Below, in pieces: positions 1 to 12,500 of a stretch of DNA of 64,000 nt. The position numbers and the translations under genes were made by a program. A model generated the notes under the pieces. The model saw only the letters and a list, made by a program, of their open reading frames with translations, was not told where the DNA came from and ran no database searches. Source of the DNA: Macropodus opercularis (taxonomy: Eukaryota > Chordata > Actinopteri > Anabantiformes > Osphronemidae); contig CM061100.1 in NCBI GenBank assembly GCA_030770545.1, positions 4,533,501-4,597,500 of the forward strand. The letters are read 5' to 3'. The number at the start of each line of letters is the position of its first letter. The stretch's first letter is position 1.

Positions 1-364
1 GGTTGTGCTTCTGGAGCCAGGAGATGCCTAGGACTAGTGGAGGTTCAGATGACTCAACAATATGAAAAATAGTCAGATCCCTGTGGTTGTCAAGGAGGAG
101 GTGCACAGGTTCAGTGGTCATGGAGACTGAATGCAAAAGAGTGTCGTTCAGGGAGCGTACCTGGACCGGTTTTAGTAGATGCGTGGTTGAAAGATGAAGT
201 TCGTGGACCAGAGAGGAGGAGATGAAGTTGGCGTCCGCCCCGGAGTCAATAAGTGCCAGGAGTCTTTTGCAGTGCGGGGAAGAGCCCAAGGTTACTGGGG
301 TCAGAGGGCGAGAGGCGGGGGATTGGGTTGTAGTCCGGCTCAGTAGCACCCCCGCTCGAGCTAC
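1..364 (-). CDS. pol: Start of pol: aspartic protease region, partial
   Basis: Downstream of gag on the minus strand an open frame, offset by -1 from gag, runs from about 364 to the window edge with no stop. It carries the retropepsin active-site signature LIDSGADANF (around 220-252) and, about 60 residues later, the LGISWL motif near the end of the protease fold in gypsy-type elements. The product would be the protease of a Gag-Pol polyprotein that cleaves Gag and Pol in the particle. There is no nearby ATG suited to independent initiation, so expression by ribosomal frameshifting at the gag end is the natural reading. Reverse transcriptase, RNase H and integrase would follow outside the window. 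Confidence 0.75.
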
Positions 365-1287
365 TGAGCACCCCCTTTTGCTGGACACAGAGCAATTAAA
401 TGGCCCTTGGCGCCGCAATAAAAACACAGGCCAAGGCTACGGCGGCGAGACCTCTCCTCCTCAGTGAGCCGTTGCCGGCCTAGCTGCATGGGTTCCGGGG
501 GCAGAGAAACTGGAACAGGAGGAGCAGAGACAGGTGAGCAAGCGGGGGCATGTGTACTCACCAGAGAGCGCTGGGGTGTACGAGAACGGTTCCGCTCGAG
601 GAATCGTTGTTCAGCCCTGGTCGCCATCTCAATGAGGTGGTCCAGAGAGCTTGGTTCCGGTTGGTACGACAGGGCATCTTTAATTCGGTCACTGAGCCCC
701 ACATAAAACTGGTCAAGGAGGGCCGCGTCGTTCCATGAGCTGTCCGCGGCTAGAGTCCGGAAGTCGATCACGTAGTCCACCATGGAACGGTTCCCCTGGA
801 TCAGGGTCGTAAGGCCTCGACGGGCCTCCGCTTGAGGCCTTACCGGGTCAAAGACCCGGGAGAGCTGTTCCCCAAACTCCTGGAAGTTAGAGACATAAGG
901 TTCTCCTCGCCTCCAGGCTGCTGTGCCCCACACAGCAGCGCGTCCTCCCAGTAATGCCAATGTGTAGGCTACCTTGGCCGATTCAGAAGGAAAACTTGAG
1001 GGTTGAATCTTAAACATAATTTCACACTGGGTGAGGAATGAACGACTCAACCCAGGTTCACCATGGTAGCGGGCCGGGGGAGGTAGCCTAGGCTCGGATG
1101 TCGGGGCGGAAGTCCTGGGGGGAGAAGGTGGTAGGGGTACCAGTGGGGGTCCCGATGGTGGGGGAGCCAGTAAAGCCGCGAGCTGATTAACAGCCGTGGA
1201 AATTTGAGTGAGGCGGGAGTCTTGGTCACGAAATGCACGTTCGACCTTCGCTTGCCAATTTGAGAAGGTTGATTCTGCGGGATCCAT
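361..1287 (-). CDS. gag: Gag polyprotein of Ty3/gypsy retrotransposon
   Basis: A 308-aa structural protein expected to form the element's cytoplasmic particle and bind its RNA. Seen in the sequence: an N-terminal helical stretch (about residues 1-45), a proline-rich linker (about 46-75), a central retrotransposon-gag (capsid-like) region (about 85-230), and one CCHC zinc knuckle near the C-terminus, C-F-Y-C-G-A-K-G-H-L-I-A-L-C (about 286-299). The start ATG lies 16 nt inside the LTR end. The frame has no internal stop and ends in TAG at 361-363. The protease of pol continues in the frame one base back (-1). This is a mobile-element gene, not a host domesticated gag, since it still sits between an LTR and pol. 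Confidence 0.85.
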   Translation of the reverse strand: MDPAESTFSNWQAKVERAFRDQDSRLTQISTAVNQLAALLAPPPSGPPLVPLPPSPPRTSAPTSEPRLPPPARYHGEPGLSRSFLTQCEIMFKIQPSSFPSESAKVAYTLALLGGRAAVWGTAAWRRGEPYVSNFQEFGEQLSRVFDPVRPQAEARRGLTTLIQGNRSMVDYVIDFRTLAADSSWNDAALLDQFYVGLSDRIKDALSYQPEPSSLDHLIEMATRAEQRFLERNRSRTPQRSLVSTHAPACSPVSAPPVPVSLPPEPMQLGRQRLTEEERSRRRSLGLCFYCGAKGHLIALCPAKGGAQ

Positions 1288-1303
1288 TTTGGTCGGACCG
1301 TAC

Positions 1304-2213
1304 TGTAACGTTCTGTATACACACTCGAGGGAGTGTGGAGGAAGGAAGGATCAGGCAGAATCAAGCTTGTGCGTTTTGGGTGAACTTTATTCACTTAACC
1401 ACAAACGAGGGATTGTACGATTGGTTGTCACTCTGTCAGCGGGGAAACGTCTAGGATCTGGAAGACAGGAACAGCATTAGAGTTCACGAGGTGGGGCGGG
1501 GACAGAGAACTGAGTGAGGCAGACAGTACCTGACAGTAGATAACAAGGTCGAGAGGATGGCTCTGGAGAACCCAAGGTGGGATCGGATGAGAGTCCGCGA
1601 TATTTCCCGTAGCGCGATCGCTGACAGCGCCGGGGGGTTCCGTCCAGGCGGGGGGGCAGAAACGAGAGCGGAAAGGGAGCGGCAAAAAACAGAAAGGGAG
1701 AACAAAAGGTATGCCACCTACAACAGCAGAGAGTAACTTAAAGCGAGCCGGTCAGGCTGATCATCAAACGGTCCATAAACAGCTGAGGGTGACACAGTAG
1801 AGAGACGAAGGGAACGGCAGAACCGGCGGCAACACACCGGGAGGGGAAGCGGTCCTCCGCGTTCGTGTTCTTTCAATCAAAGAGTCTGTTTCCTCCTCGC
1901 TAGGGCGAGTAGCAGGGATCAAGGCAGATTAGCCGCGAAGGCTACAAGAGTCCAGAGTTCAGGCAAAAAGTCTTCTTAACTTACGTAGGCAGTTCATGGG
2001 TTGGCGTCCTGCAATGTTGACGGTCCGACGAGAGTGAGTCTGTGGAAGAAGCTTAAGAGCAGGTCAGGCAATGAGGCACAGGTGACTGTAATCAGAGACG
2101 CGCAGGTGACGGTAATCAGGAAGCGGTGGAAAGCTGGGTGGAGTGAGGAAAGAATGTCCGGTGGAGCTCTTCAGAATGAGAGTCGGGGCGGAAGTGACGT
2201 GGCGATCATGACA
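1304..2213 (-). repeat. LTR (5' LTR of the gypsy element)
   Basis: On the minus strand the segment begins TGTCATGATC (from 2213) and ends GAACGTTACA (at 1304), giving the TG...CA termini expected of an LTR; length about 910 bp. The gag start codon follows only 16 nt past the inner end. An AATAAA polyadenylation signal on the minus strand (TTTATT at 1386-1391) sits about 80 bp before the inner end, as expected near an R region. A short direct repeat, caggtgactgtaatcag (2079-2095) and caggtgacggtaatcag (2103-2119), lies in the U3-side part and could be a duplicated promoter element. I saw no obvious tRNA primer site in the short leader. With the partner LTR outside the window, the ends are inferred from terminal sequence and gag position. 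Confidence 0.7.
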
Positions 2214-3379
2214 CAAAATAGACGAGCTGAAGTTGTTTTTGCTTTGTGTTTTTCTAATCTCCCATGGGTCAATAACCTTCTGCCTTCAGGTTAATGTGGA
2301 CAGAATAGTTCCTCCCAATAAAATTCCAGTAGTTCCCAGACACAGCACAGGTCTGGTCCCTTGTCTCTGTAACAGGCAGATACACACAAATGGAAAAGTC
2401 CTGTGTCCAGTCATGCAGCAAGAAAAAATGTGGAGTCACAGACCATCTGGCACTGATGGCGAGGCCACAAAATAATTCTCCCAGCAACCATCTCTGCCAT
2501 ATGTAGTGTGAGTAACAATCATACAGGCAGTGACTTTAATATTATTATGCACATTATGTTCCAAATTCTCTCCACCTCTTTGGATTCATCCATATGTGCC
2601 ACTAAGTCCAGGGACACGTTCTTTGAAGAATGAATCAAAAGGCATTTTGCCCCATTATTGTCAACATACTTGGTAAAATCAGCTAAGATGCGTACACAGT
2701 AGGAGTAGCCATGAGCTGAAGCGGTTTAAAGCGCTTGACTTTGCTAGCGTGCAAAGAGAAAGAGACAATCAGAGGCAGAGGAGCGAGGAGTTGCCTTAAG
2801 CGTCGTCTCCGGTTTTTGGCAGATGGGAACAATAAAAGTGCTGTTACTGAATACTACTCGTTCACAGAATTAAAGCAATCGCAACCAACTATTCCAGTGA
2901 AATCATGCAAATAATTATCACTTCATCAGTCATGCAATCCCCACCATCTGCTACTTCATGCAGGTCTCAAATCTCTTCAGGATATCAGGTCGAGCTTGCT
3001 AGTTCGCGTTAGATCGTAGCTTGGCCGCCTGTTAGGCCTGGGCTTCCTGTGTGGCTGAGATAATCACGACTGCTACCTTGCTCTGACATAGCTGTGGGCC
3101 TGTACTTGTTCCTACTTTCCTTCACCACCTGCCTCCCTCGCTCCGACTCTCCCTCCCCGCACGCAGAACCAGGACATAGCGCTGTGCCTATGTGGGAGCA
3201 CAGCTTGTCCTCAATACAGAGACACAAATACACACCGTGCGGAGATCACATTTTTGTGCAGCTTTGTTGTTTGTGCACTTTGAAAACATCTGCTTGGTAT
3301 TAGCGCGGCCGCTACAGTAGTTGTATTTTACATGTTGGTGCAGCATCACGATATCTTTGTGCTTTCTTTGTCTTTGCAG
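2214..3379 (+). other. hcn1: hcn1 intron (3' part), after the retrotransposon
   Basis: Unique-looking DNA between the LTR edge and the acceptor tttgcag at 3373-3379. It has no open frame resembling a known protein and no recognised repeat. The short ORFs here are chance. In mammalian HCN1 the exon before this intron encodes the end of the pore region and the first part of the C-linker; that exon is not in the window. Confidence 0.6.
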
Positions 3380-3526
3380 TACAAGCAAGTGGAGCAATAC
3401 ATGTCTTTTCACAAGCTTCCAGCAGACATGCGGCAGAAAATCCATGACTACTATGAGCATCGCTACCAAGGCAAAATCTTTGACGAGGACAACATCCTGA
3501 GTGAACTCAACGACCCGCTCAAAGAG
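3380..3526 (+). CDS. hcn1: hcn1 coding exon (C-linker), 147 nt
   Basis: Acceptor tttgcag/TAC, donor GAG/gtgaga, phase 0 on both sides, 49 codons. It encodes the C-linker helices that couple the binding domain to the pore gate, starting YKQVEQYMSFHKLPADMRQK and ending LNDPLKE. This equals exon 5 of the eight-exon mammalian HCN1 gene in length and content, almost identical in protein sequence to the human exon as remembered. Confidence 0.95.
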
Positions 3527-6500
3527 GTGAGACAAGCTCTCCCTCAAAAAGACCCTGAGCAAGTTTAAGCGTCGGTTCCATCAAAGCATTTTTCCATTCG
3601 TGAGTCTTCAGAGACCTTGTGTTTCTGTTTGAAGTTTTATTTTTGGCGTAGGTAAAAAATACACACACCTGAAAAACTAAAAAAGATGTTGCTGACAGGT
3701 TAAGCTGTCACTCTGGGGTTTTATTCGCAGAACATGAATGAGTTTAAAGCTACTGAATGTAGATGGGAAGTGAAACTCTCATTTGGCTCTTCAGCGCCGT
3801 GCAGCACGTGAAGCTCCTGTCGTCTCAGCGTAGAGGAAGGTCAGGGAGAGAAACAACACAACAGATTCTCCTCAGAACGTTGGGTGAACCCACACTGAGC
3901 ATCCGTCAGCAGATGGAAAGGTTAGAAAAGGTGCGACCTGCTCCTCACGCAGGTGCAGGATTCACTACGTTTGCTCCAAGTTATTCAGAAAGCTAAGGAG
4001 AAGGGACGCTGAACTTTACTTGGCTGACCTCCACATATCAGCACATTACATGGGTAATTATGCTGGAGGAGACGAATAAAAGGTGAGGCAATCGCAGGAA
4101 TCGTGACCACCTCTCATGTAGCCCCATTAAGTCACATTGCGCAGTCGAATGCTGAGGCTGAGGCACGATCCCAGACGCTCGCAGGGAGGTGAAGGGATTT
4201 GTAGGTGCAACTTACAATGCACGAAATCCTGCAGGCTTAGTTTGCCGCTAGCGCTGTTGCAGTCTGCACAGAGACGGTGTCGCCCAGTGGAAACGACGCC
4301 CCTGGGGTAAACAAATAAAAACAAACCGAATCGCACCAGGGCAAACAAAGCAGGATATAAACAGCTGGTGATTCACATAAATTCAGAAACCAAGACCAAG
4401 GGAATGATTACTGGGCGTTGTTTTCAGAGCTTGTCCAGACCAATTCCACCAGAACACAGAGAGTTGGGTTGATTGCAGCTGAGGCAGGTTTGTGGCTTGG
4501 GACGCAGAGCTCCAGGTCAATTTGGGCTCAGACTCTGCATCACATACTGTAGCAGCACTCAAGGTCACTTTTGGGGCAAAGGAGGGGTATGAAATCAGCC
4601 CAGGTTGATTGTGACATTGTGCACTATTCTTTACTCGCTTTTGCCTTGAGTAGTTACAACTAAGCAAGATTTTAATCTCGTACACCAGGAAGTTTAATAC
4701 AATTATGTGAACACAAAGAGAAATGGAAATTATATTAAATGCTTTAGTTAATCATCCAGCGGTAATAAAGTGTCCATACAAGTCTGATGATCACTACCTA
4801 GTATGTACTGTGACATTATTATTTCAAGGATGCTCCAACATCCAATTATTGAAGCTGAAAAGCGTTTTGTTTGCTCTTGTACTGTAAAATCTTCTGATTA
4901 TCACATACAGTAGGCAGACAACAAGCATGTCAAGGATAGTATTAACGACACAACGTCTATAACTAATCAGGTGAAAGACTACAGAGAACACATTAGTCAC
5001 GTTCTGCCGTTTCCTCTGTAATGTGGTGTTGTTCTCCACCATATGACAAATCTCTAAACAGGCATAGCCCAAGATTGTTTCCCCAAGAGAACCTCTGGCT
5101 GGGCATGAAAACTGCTCACTATCTAATTCATTCAGTAGTTGTGGTGCCTGATCGAGGCTGGAGTCCTGCGGCATTAGTCGACACCGGCATCGGCGGCTGA
5201 GCTAACATCTCTGTGCGCCGTCCTCATCGCGCTGGTGAGCGTCCCAGAGATTGGTTATGTATTTTTGTAAATGTCCTGTTGTCGCTGGACGAGAGTTATC
5301 CCTCGGGGGGGGGGTCAACAACATACTGCCGCAGATGCCAAGCGCTCCGGCTTTCCATCTGCACAGCAACAGAGATGTGTGGGTAAACAGACAACAAGCT
5401 CCTAATCTCCTGCTGGGTCTGAGGGGACGGGATGAGACCAGAGAGATGGCCTGCAGCCGACACCAGAGGACAAACTCATCAGGATCCCACTTGTGTGCCA
5501 GAAAGTTTCTTCTCGGGAGTGATGGGAAGTGCTTTAGACGCATTAGGGATAAAGCAGCAATATGCATCCAATTCATTTACGCTTGCACAGAAACGCGTGA
5601 GAGACAGAGGATTTGTTTTGCTCCTGTGTGTCATACGATGCTTCATTTTCAGTAGAATGTTAGTGACACATTTCTTTCCCTTCCACCAGGAAATTGTCAA
5701 CTTTAATTGCCGGAAACTCGTGGCCACCATGCCGCTGTTTGCAAACGCAGACCCCAACTTCGTGACGGGGATGCTGAGCAAGTTGAAGTTCGAGGTGTTT
5801 CAACCCAACGACTACATCATCCGAGAAGGCACAGTCGGGAAGAAGATGTACTTCATCCAGCACGGCGTCGCAAGTGTCATCACCAAGTTCAACAAGGAGA
5901 TGAAGCTGACCGACGGATCCTACTTCGGAGGTAAAACGGAACGACTTCATTTACATGCATGAATTATAGAGGTTTCTACTACAGTCGTGCTCACACATGC
6001 ATCCCTACAGCAAGTCTACACAGCTCTAGAATGAATTAGGAGTCGAGCCTGAGGCGGGTTTTCGATGCTTTTTGAAGTTAAGTTATTGTTGACGACGACT
6101 CGCATTAACCAGCGCTGGACGTTAGTCAGCCTTCGCAGTTATATAACTGCTCATCTGGCTGTTGGAGTAGGCCAAGGCATGGATCAGGCATCCCTTAGGA
6201 CACACAGAGGTTCCTCCCCCACCCTCACACACGCATGAGCACTGCCCGTGTGCTCCTGCTGCTTTCACTTGCCACTAAGAGCATCTACTGTACATACTGA
6301 CTTTTGTTTCTGTTGTTCTGGTCTCTGCATAGCTTAAATTCTCATATTTTCTCATGGCATTCATTCCCCATTACATTTTCAGATATCATTAAAATTTGAA
6401 GTGTCTTAGGTTTTTTTCATTGCATTTTGTTTCCTTTGACAAAATCTGCAGGCAGGAATTCTTCATGCCTTTGAGAAAGCACAGCAAAGTTTCCTATTTT

Positions 6501-9500
6501 AGAGGTTCTTGCATATTTTATCTTAGGAGTTCATCCCCAGTATGGAGGGAGGCTGAGGAGGAGTCTAAGAATACCTTCTCTGTGGTGCGTTCACAAGCAA
6601 ACTAAGGGAGCACTGGATGGAAAAAGAAACAAGTCATTTTCCCCCCTGCTTGTTCAAACTACAGGATCGCTGTCTTCTGCTGCCATTTTTTTTTTTGCAG
6701 CACATACAGTAGAACATCTCAGTCAAACAATTGTCTAAAAATCGGAATAGTACTGAAAAACTGCAGGTAGTTGGAAACATGACAGGTGGGTCTCATTGAC
6801 GCATGGGTGCTCTCAGCAACTGTTCTGTTATACAATAAAGACTTAAACTACCCGTTGGTCACATTTCGCCTGATGGGGCCAGAACAGTTTGTACCTTAAG
6901 AAGCCGTTAAGACTAATCTTCTGTCATGTGCTGTGCCTTGAGAAAATGCCTCTTTAGCCTCGTCTGACCCTGCAACTGCATCACAGTGTCACTGGGGCTA
7001 CAGCGGAGAGAACCGTCCACTCTCTCATTCTTCATCCTCGTTTCCCGTTATCTGCCACAGCAGTAAGCCTTGCTTCTTGCAGCCACCTGGCTGGTTGGCC
7101 AACCTTCACCACAGAGCGCTTCTAGCAGCACACGCCATATTATGTGATTTACTGCGTAATGAAGCATTATGGCCCTTTTGCAGCTATGCTAGAGTATAGT
7201 GGTATATTTAAGAATACTCTATGTCATTAAAACTAGTACAAAACCCAGAACCAGAGCACAAACACAACAAAACAACCCTTGGTAGAGTATAACTGAGCCA
7301 GATATTTATAATGGAGCCATTGTTATGGCTAAGTCAACTAGCGGCTTATTAAATTAAATAATTGCCATGTGTGCTGCCAAATGTGTTTCGCTTGCTGCAG
7401 GACATACTAGACTGTTTGGTAGTGAGGGCCTCAAAAACTGAACATACGCCTCTGGGCACCAAATTTAATAATCCAGAAAATGTGTTCCAGTTGTTTAGTA
7501 GTTTTTTGTCTCACGTTTTGCAAATATTTCCAAATTGAAGCTAAGTTCATTCAAAGACCGCGGAGAACACAGAGAGGTCCCTTTTAATCAATGGTTTAAT
7601 CTTTTAATCAGAAGATGTGCGTTATATCCGTCCAAAAACTAAAAACGTGCCGGGTTCGTTTTGCTGCGCTGATGCCCGGCCACCTGCTGCTGCCTTCTGC
7701 CCATCTGGTATTTTTATTCATTTGTGTGGCATTTGTAGATGAGCTGGGAGCAGCTGGTTGTGCCAGGCACCTCACTCTTCCCCCTGTTCTCCAGTGATTC
7801 ACATTCTCCTTACAACCAGGCCAAACTGCAGGCAGAATGAGAAATCGTTGAGGGGGACTGAGAAAGAAACAGAAGACGGGAGAGAGAGAAACAAAAACGA
7901 GCCCTGGTCACGGGAAACTATTAGCATAACAATGAGCAGGACATCTATGAGGACAGTAGGTCACGAAGCACATACAACAATGGTCAGTGCTACATCTGCA
8001 TGCTAAAAAGCTGTCATAGTCATCACGCCTGAGTCTCTGTGAATGGGATGACATACTGGTACCACAGCTCGCACGGTCAGCCTAAGGACTAATAGAGAAT
8101 AATATAATGGTAGGACAGCGAGAGCTTGACTGTCTCACTCATACGGGACTCCTCTTCAGTCCCAGTCATGAGGGGCAGGGTGGGTATAGGCGAGCTGGTT
8201 ACCATGACAGCACACGACACAAAGTGACGGCAATTTATCCCCAATTCTCCGGGGGTCAACGCTGATGCCTTGTGACAAGGGAACAGACACGTGTCAAAGC
8301 ACATCATGGGAAGTGTTAACAAAGACCAGCCTTACACACAAGCACACGCACAGACACACTTTGAGATGCACACGCGCACATGTAAAGGTCTTCTGGGTGT
8401 CAGTGCTAATGTTTCAGGCTGGTTTTTAAGTATTCGCTTAGTGGAAATTTGCAACCTGCACAAAGAGTCAAAAAATGGCTCTTTAAGCACTTTAACACTA
8501 TGAACATTTCCTCTTCCTCAACAGTGGACGTTAGGGCAAATATATATGCTTTTCCTGCTTGTCAGCTCAGTGTCAGCACAGGGATTCGCTTCACTCTTGT
8601 TTCAGGATAAACAGATCAAGTAGCAAATGAAAGACCCCACCCACTAAGAAATCAACCAGCTACGCTGCCTGTGACTGCGCTGAGTCTGTCCCACCCAGAC
8701 TTGGGAAGGTGCTGATATACCGATGACCCTGCACTGGTCACCAACCTGCCACAGGGCTGACAAATAGAGACAGACAAGCATTCACCTCCCAGGCACAGGA
8801 AGACCACACCACAGAGTCTCTAGCTGGTTGGCAGGTTTGACCCCACAACACGCCAGCAACCACTGGGCCACGGGACTGTATGAAAGAACTGCAGATTAAA
8901 AACTGACTAGGCCTGTCGTGTAGGCTGTAAACGGCCTTGTGCCTTTATTTGCTTTATCATGGAGGTTTGATTTAGTATTTCACTCACATCCACCTTCAAG
9001 AAGAACTTAGCATGAAAGCTGGAATCAGGGGGAAACGGTTCAAGCTCAGTATTTTGTGGAAGTAAAGTATGATTTCTTTTGGACCATATGGTGCTCAAGC
9101 TGCTAAGCATCCGTGCAGCTTAAGAACAGCAATGTCTTCAAACTCTGGCACCTTCTGCCAGATGGCAAACGGGTGAAGAGGCTGCAGCGTGTCCTTCATG
9201 ACGCCGAGGGCTGCACCACAGGTCTTACTGGACAGGGATGAATTCAAGCACACGAGCACGACGAGAACGTGGCCGTGTCTTAAACTACCCGATGGAGAGA
9301 AAACAGGCCTAAACGTTCGGCTCTGTCCAGAAGAAAAACGGATCTGCCTTCCAGCATCAATAAAGCTCAGTTACTCATTGCTCTCTGTATACAGTAGGTC
9401 CAGGGTAATAAAAATGACAAATCGTGTCTATGTGCTGAAATTCGCAGAAAACTTGATGTTGCCAGGCAACCAGCAGATCCGTAATTTTGGATTCTGAAAT

Positions 9501-12500
9501 AATTAGGCAACAAAAGCAAAATATAAAGTTTCTTACTTGTCCACCCAAGCAACTGCTGCAGGACATTCAGGTAACACGAGTTCTACTTGCGCCACATTGG
9601 GAGGTTGGTGAATGCAACTCAGTGGCTAAATTGGCAACTACGGCTCTAATCTAATGTGACTTCACTGGCTGCATTTGCAGCAGGCGCTTGTTCCAATATT
9701 GAAATTGCAAAACTATAATTAAAAATGCCGCAGTGCTTAAGGGAGAATACGTTAATTTTAATTGAGAGTTTCTAAAATATACGTGGCATCAGTCGAGTTT
9801 AGTGCAGTGGCAGGGAGTCATGTCAGGGACATCCACTGTTTACAGCTCAGCCGCGTTACCTTTCCTTGACCCTGAGCCATTTGCTGCACAGTCATTGCCA
9901 AACAACCTTCTTGGCAGTCAGTGTATTATTTTTTACTGGCACAGACTCCCCCTTCCCTTTTGTGAAATTACATCTAATAAGACTAGTGTTTTTCTTTGTG
10001 CATTCTTTGTGAACAGAGGTAATGCTTAAATGGACCTTTTCCATCATAACACTACTAACACCTTATTCACACCCACAGCTTGAGCGTGTTGCTCTCACAT
10101 CTTGCACACTCCGGGCTCTATTTCCATGACAGCTCATAGCAGAGCCAAGAAAGATCACAGCACGACCGGTTAACATTTAACGACTTAATGACGACGGATG
10201 TTGTGATGTAGACTGGACAGAAGTGCAAATGTGGGTGGAAGCAGAGCCGTGTTGGCGGTGCTTGGAAACAAAAAAGAAAAAAGGCTACGCCGAGGGCCAC
10301 GTACACAGAGTCATACACAACTTATAGATTAAGCGCTGAGTCCGTTTTAAGATAATGATTCCCCCTAATGTGAACATTTACCAACACGATTCACATGCTC
10401 TGACTTGGCTCTTTTCTACTTCGATATGACAGGAGATTTATCATCTAGAGTAGAAGATTTATTACAATTATCAACCTGGACAGACCACTGCGGAGAAAAC
10501 AAAGTATTTAACTAAGACTAAATAAATTAAACTAAATTTTCTCAAATAATGTTTTTAAGTTAGCATGTTATGTTTCTACTGTGCAGCTGACACCAGTCAG
10601 TCATGACCAGCGGAGACAAACATTCCTGGAAAGAAAAGGCCTCGTGCCTGAATGAATGAGCTAATAATTGACCTCTCAGCCCAAAGCAACGTGTTTTCTT
10701 TACATGGCTTTGTGTCAATAACCTCAGTGAGCGACTATGATTACTGGAGTTCACACCGTGGAACATTAGCTCTCTACAGGGTGATAAATCATCGTATTAA
10801 AATCAAAGTGACGCTGATGGACTTTCTATTTTCTTTACATTCATATTAGCTGCTGCACCTTTTACCACTCGAGGTTCAACCATATACTAATTCCTAATTA
10901 GCGGCATGACTTTTTGTGTCCCTATGGAAGCGGTTTGATCATGTACCTACGCTGTTGTTCTGACACCGTCACCCTTTGTTTCCCGCTGTTGCAGAGATCT
11001 GTCTGCTCACCAAGGGCAGACGGACAGCGAGCGTGCGTGCAGACACCTACTGTCGCCTCTTCTCCCTGTCTGTTGACCACTTCAATGAGGTCCTGGAGGA
11101 GTACCCCATGATGCGACGTGCTTTTGAAACTGTCGCCATCGACCGACTGGACCGCATCGGTAAGACCCGTGAACATCTAACTGTCCTGTCAGACTGGTCG
11201 CATCTCTTGCCTGTCATCGTGCCTTGTCTTGTCTTTATCAGTATTTGTTTGCCTTCTTTCTTCATAAAAGCATTGTGTCTGCCATCTTGTGCTGCATGAA
11301 CTGTATGCTTTCGTTCTATTTATTTATTTTTCCTTAAATAACTTTAAAGGTTTGTTGTAACCAGCATTAATCCTTCTAAAGAACCAAATATGATGTTTTG
11401 TGGTTGGATTAACTGGAAGGCAGTGCATGTCGCTGTCCGGGAGGGAGTCAGGTCGCCCCCTTGTTGGTTTGGTCTTGACCTCCCACTGGATGCCAGCGAG
11501 TGGATGGAAGCTAAACTTACATGCATGTGTCTGGCCCCGTTTCTACTCATCTGAACTCCTGGGTATGAGCAGCACCCCACCCAAAAAGCCACCTGACACA
11601 AACCCTGTAAAAAGAAGCACAGAGCACAGGCAGGGCATCCATCAGGTCCAGTAAAGCTCCACATCACGCAGGGACATACTGTATGTTCCTTATGGCCGCT
11701 TATCCTCACTGATTTTAGTTACAGAATAAGTGATGGTTCAGAGCCTCGTTTGCCACAGATTGAAAAGGGGCACATGTATGTAACGCAACCAGGGCATCGA
11801 TTGGTTAAACTGACCCTCATGCTGCACGGTCTCTGCACTTGTTGTGGACGTAGTCAATCAGCTGTAATACTTAAAAACGCCACATGATTATGTGTGTTTT
11901 CTAAAACAACTAGACTCCACAGTAAGTCTGTGTCTTTGCTTATGTTTTGCTGCCTCATAAATATGTTTTGCATTGTCAAATGATAATGTTTTGGCAAAAT
12001 AATACTGTGTTTTATGAAGAATATAAATGCAGATACACCGGACTTCATTTGCACGTGACTGTTAACATGCAAACCGTAGGAATCTGACTAAACAGACGAC
12101 AACTGTGTTGATCACGTCTGAAAGGCACATGTTCTATTACTGTACTACCACAACACACCATTCTTTCACCGAATGGTGTGTCTCAGTCCTTAGGGTGAGT
12201 GGACACATCACTCAGGCTACACATTAATCAGATTTCCTACTAGAGGGTTAGAGAGTCACCAAAACTAGTACAAATCAGGATACTTCTAGTTTCCAAGTGC
12301 ATTTTAAAGTTACCTAAAAGATGCAATAACTGCGGAGAAACTTTATTTTAATGAGACCTTGTTTACTTTTTTAAAATATGTATAACAGCAGGCCACTGCT
12401 GACATTTAAAACGTTCTGTGTAAACAAGACGGTGTCATCGCTCCAACTGTGAAATTTCTACACAACATCCAGCAACACAGTGGTTCCAAACCTTTCAGGA

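Larger units (their letters stand above)
1..2213 (-). mobile_element. Ty3/gypsy LTR retrotransposon, 5' part, cut by window edge
   Basis: Read on the minus strand, the order is LTR (2213 to 1304), a short leader, gag (1287 to 361), then the protease start of pol running off the window at base 1. This order, a gag with one CCHC zinc knuckle and an aspartic-protease motif downstream identify an LTR retrotransposon of the Ty3/gypsy type common in fish. Gag is uninterrupted and the protease frame is open, so the copy looks young. It lies antisense to hcn1 in the intron before the exon at 3380. Reverse transcriptase, integrase and the second LTR would lie left of the window, so completeness and target-site duplication cannot be judged. 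The bases next to the LTR's outer end (2214-2218, caaaa) are what a duplication would have to match. Confidence 0.85.
5931..10994 (+). other. hcn1: hcn1 intron (5.06 kb) with repeat relics
   Basis: GT (gtaaaa) to AG (gttgcag) intron. It contains two stretches resembling decayed fish interspersed repeats (about 8695-8885 and 9120-9215, listed separately). The rest looks unique, AT-rich and without supported genes. ORFs of 60-100 codons here have no recognisable domains. Confidence 0.75.

Noticed and set aside
5202..5655. Overlapping ORFs of 124-134 codons on both strands just before the hcn1 exon at 5690
   Set aside because: They lie in the intron, have no domain, oppose each other in the same DNA and end at or run past the true acceptor in the wrong frame.
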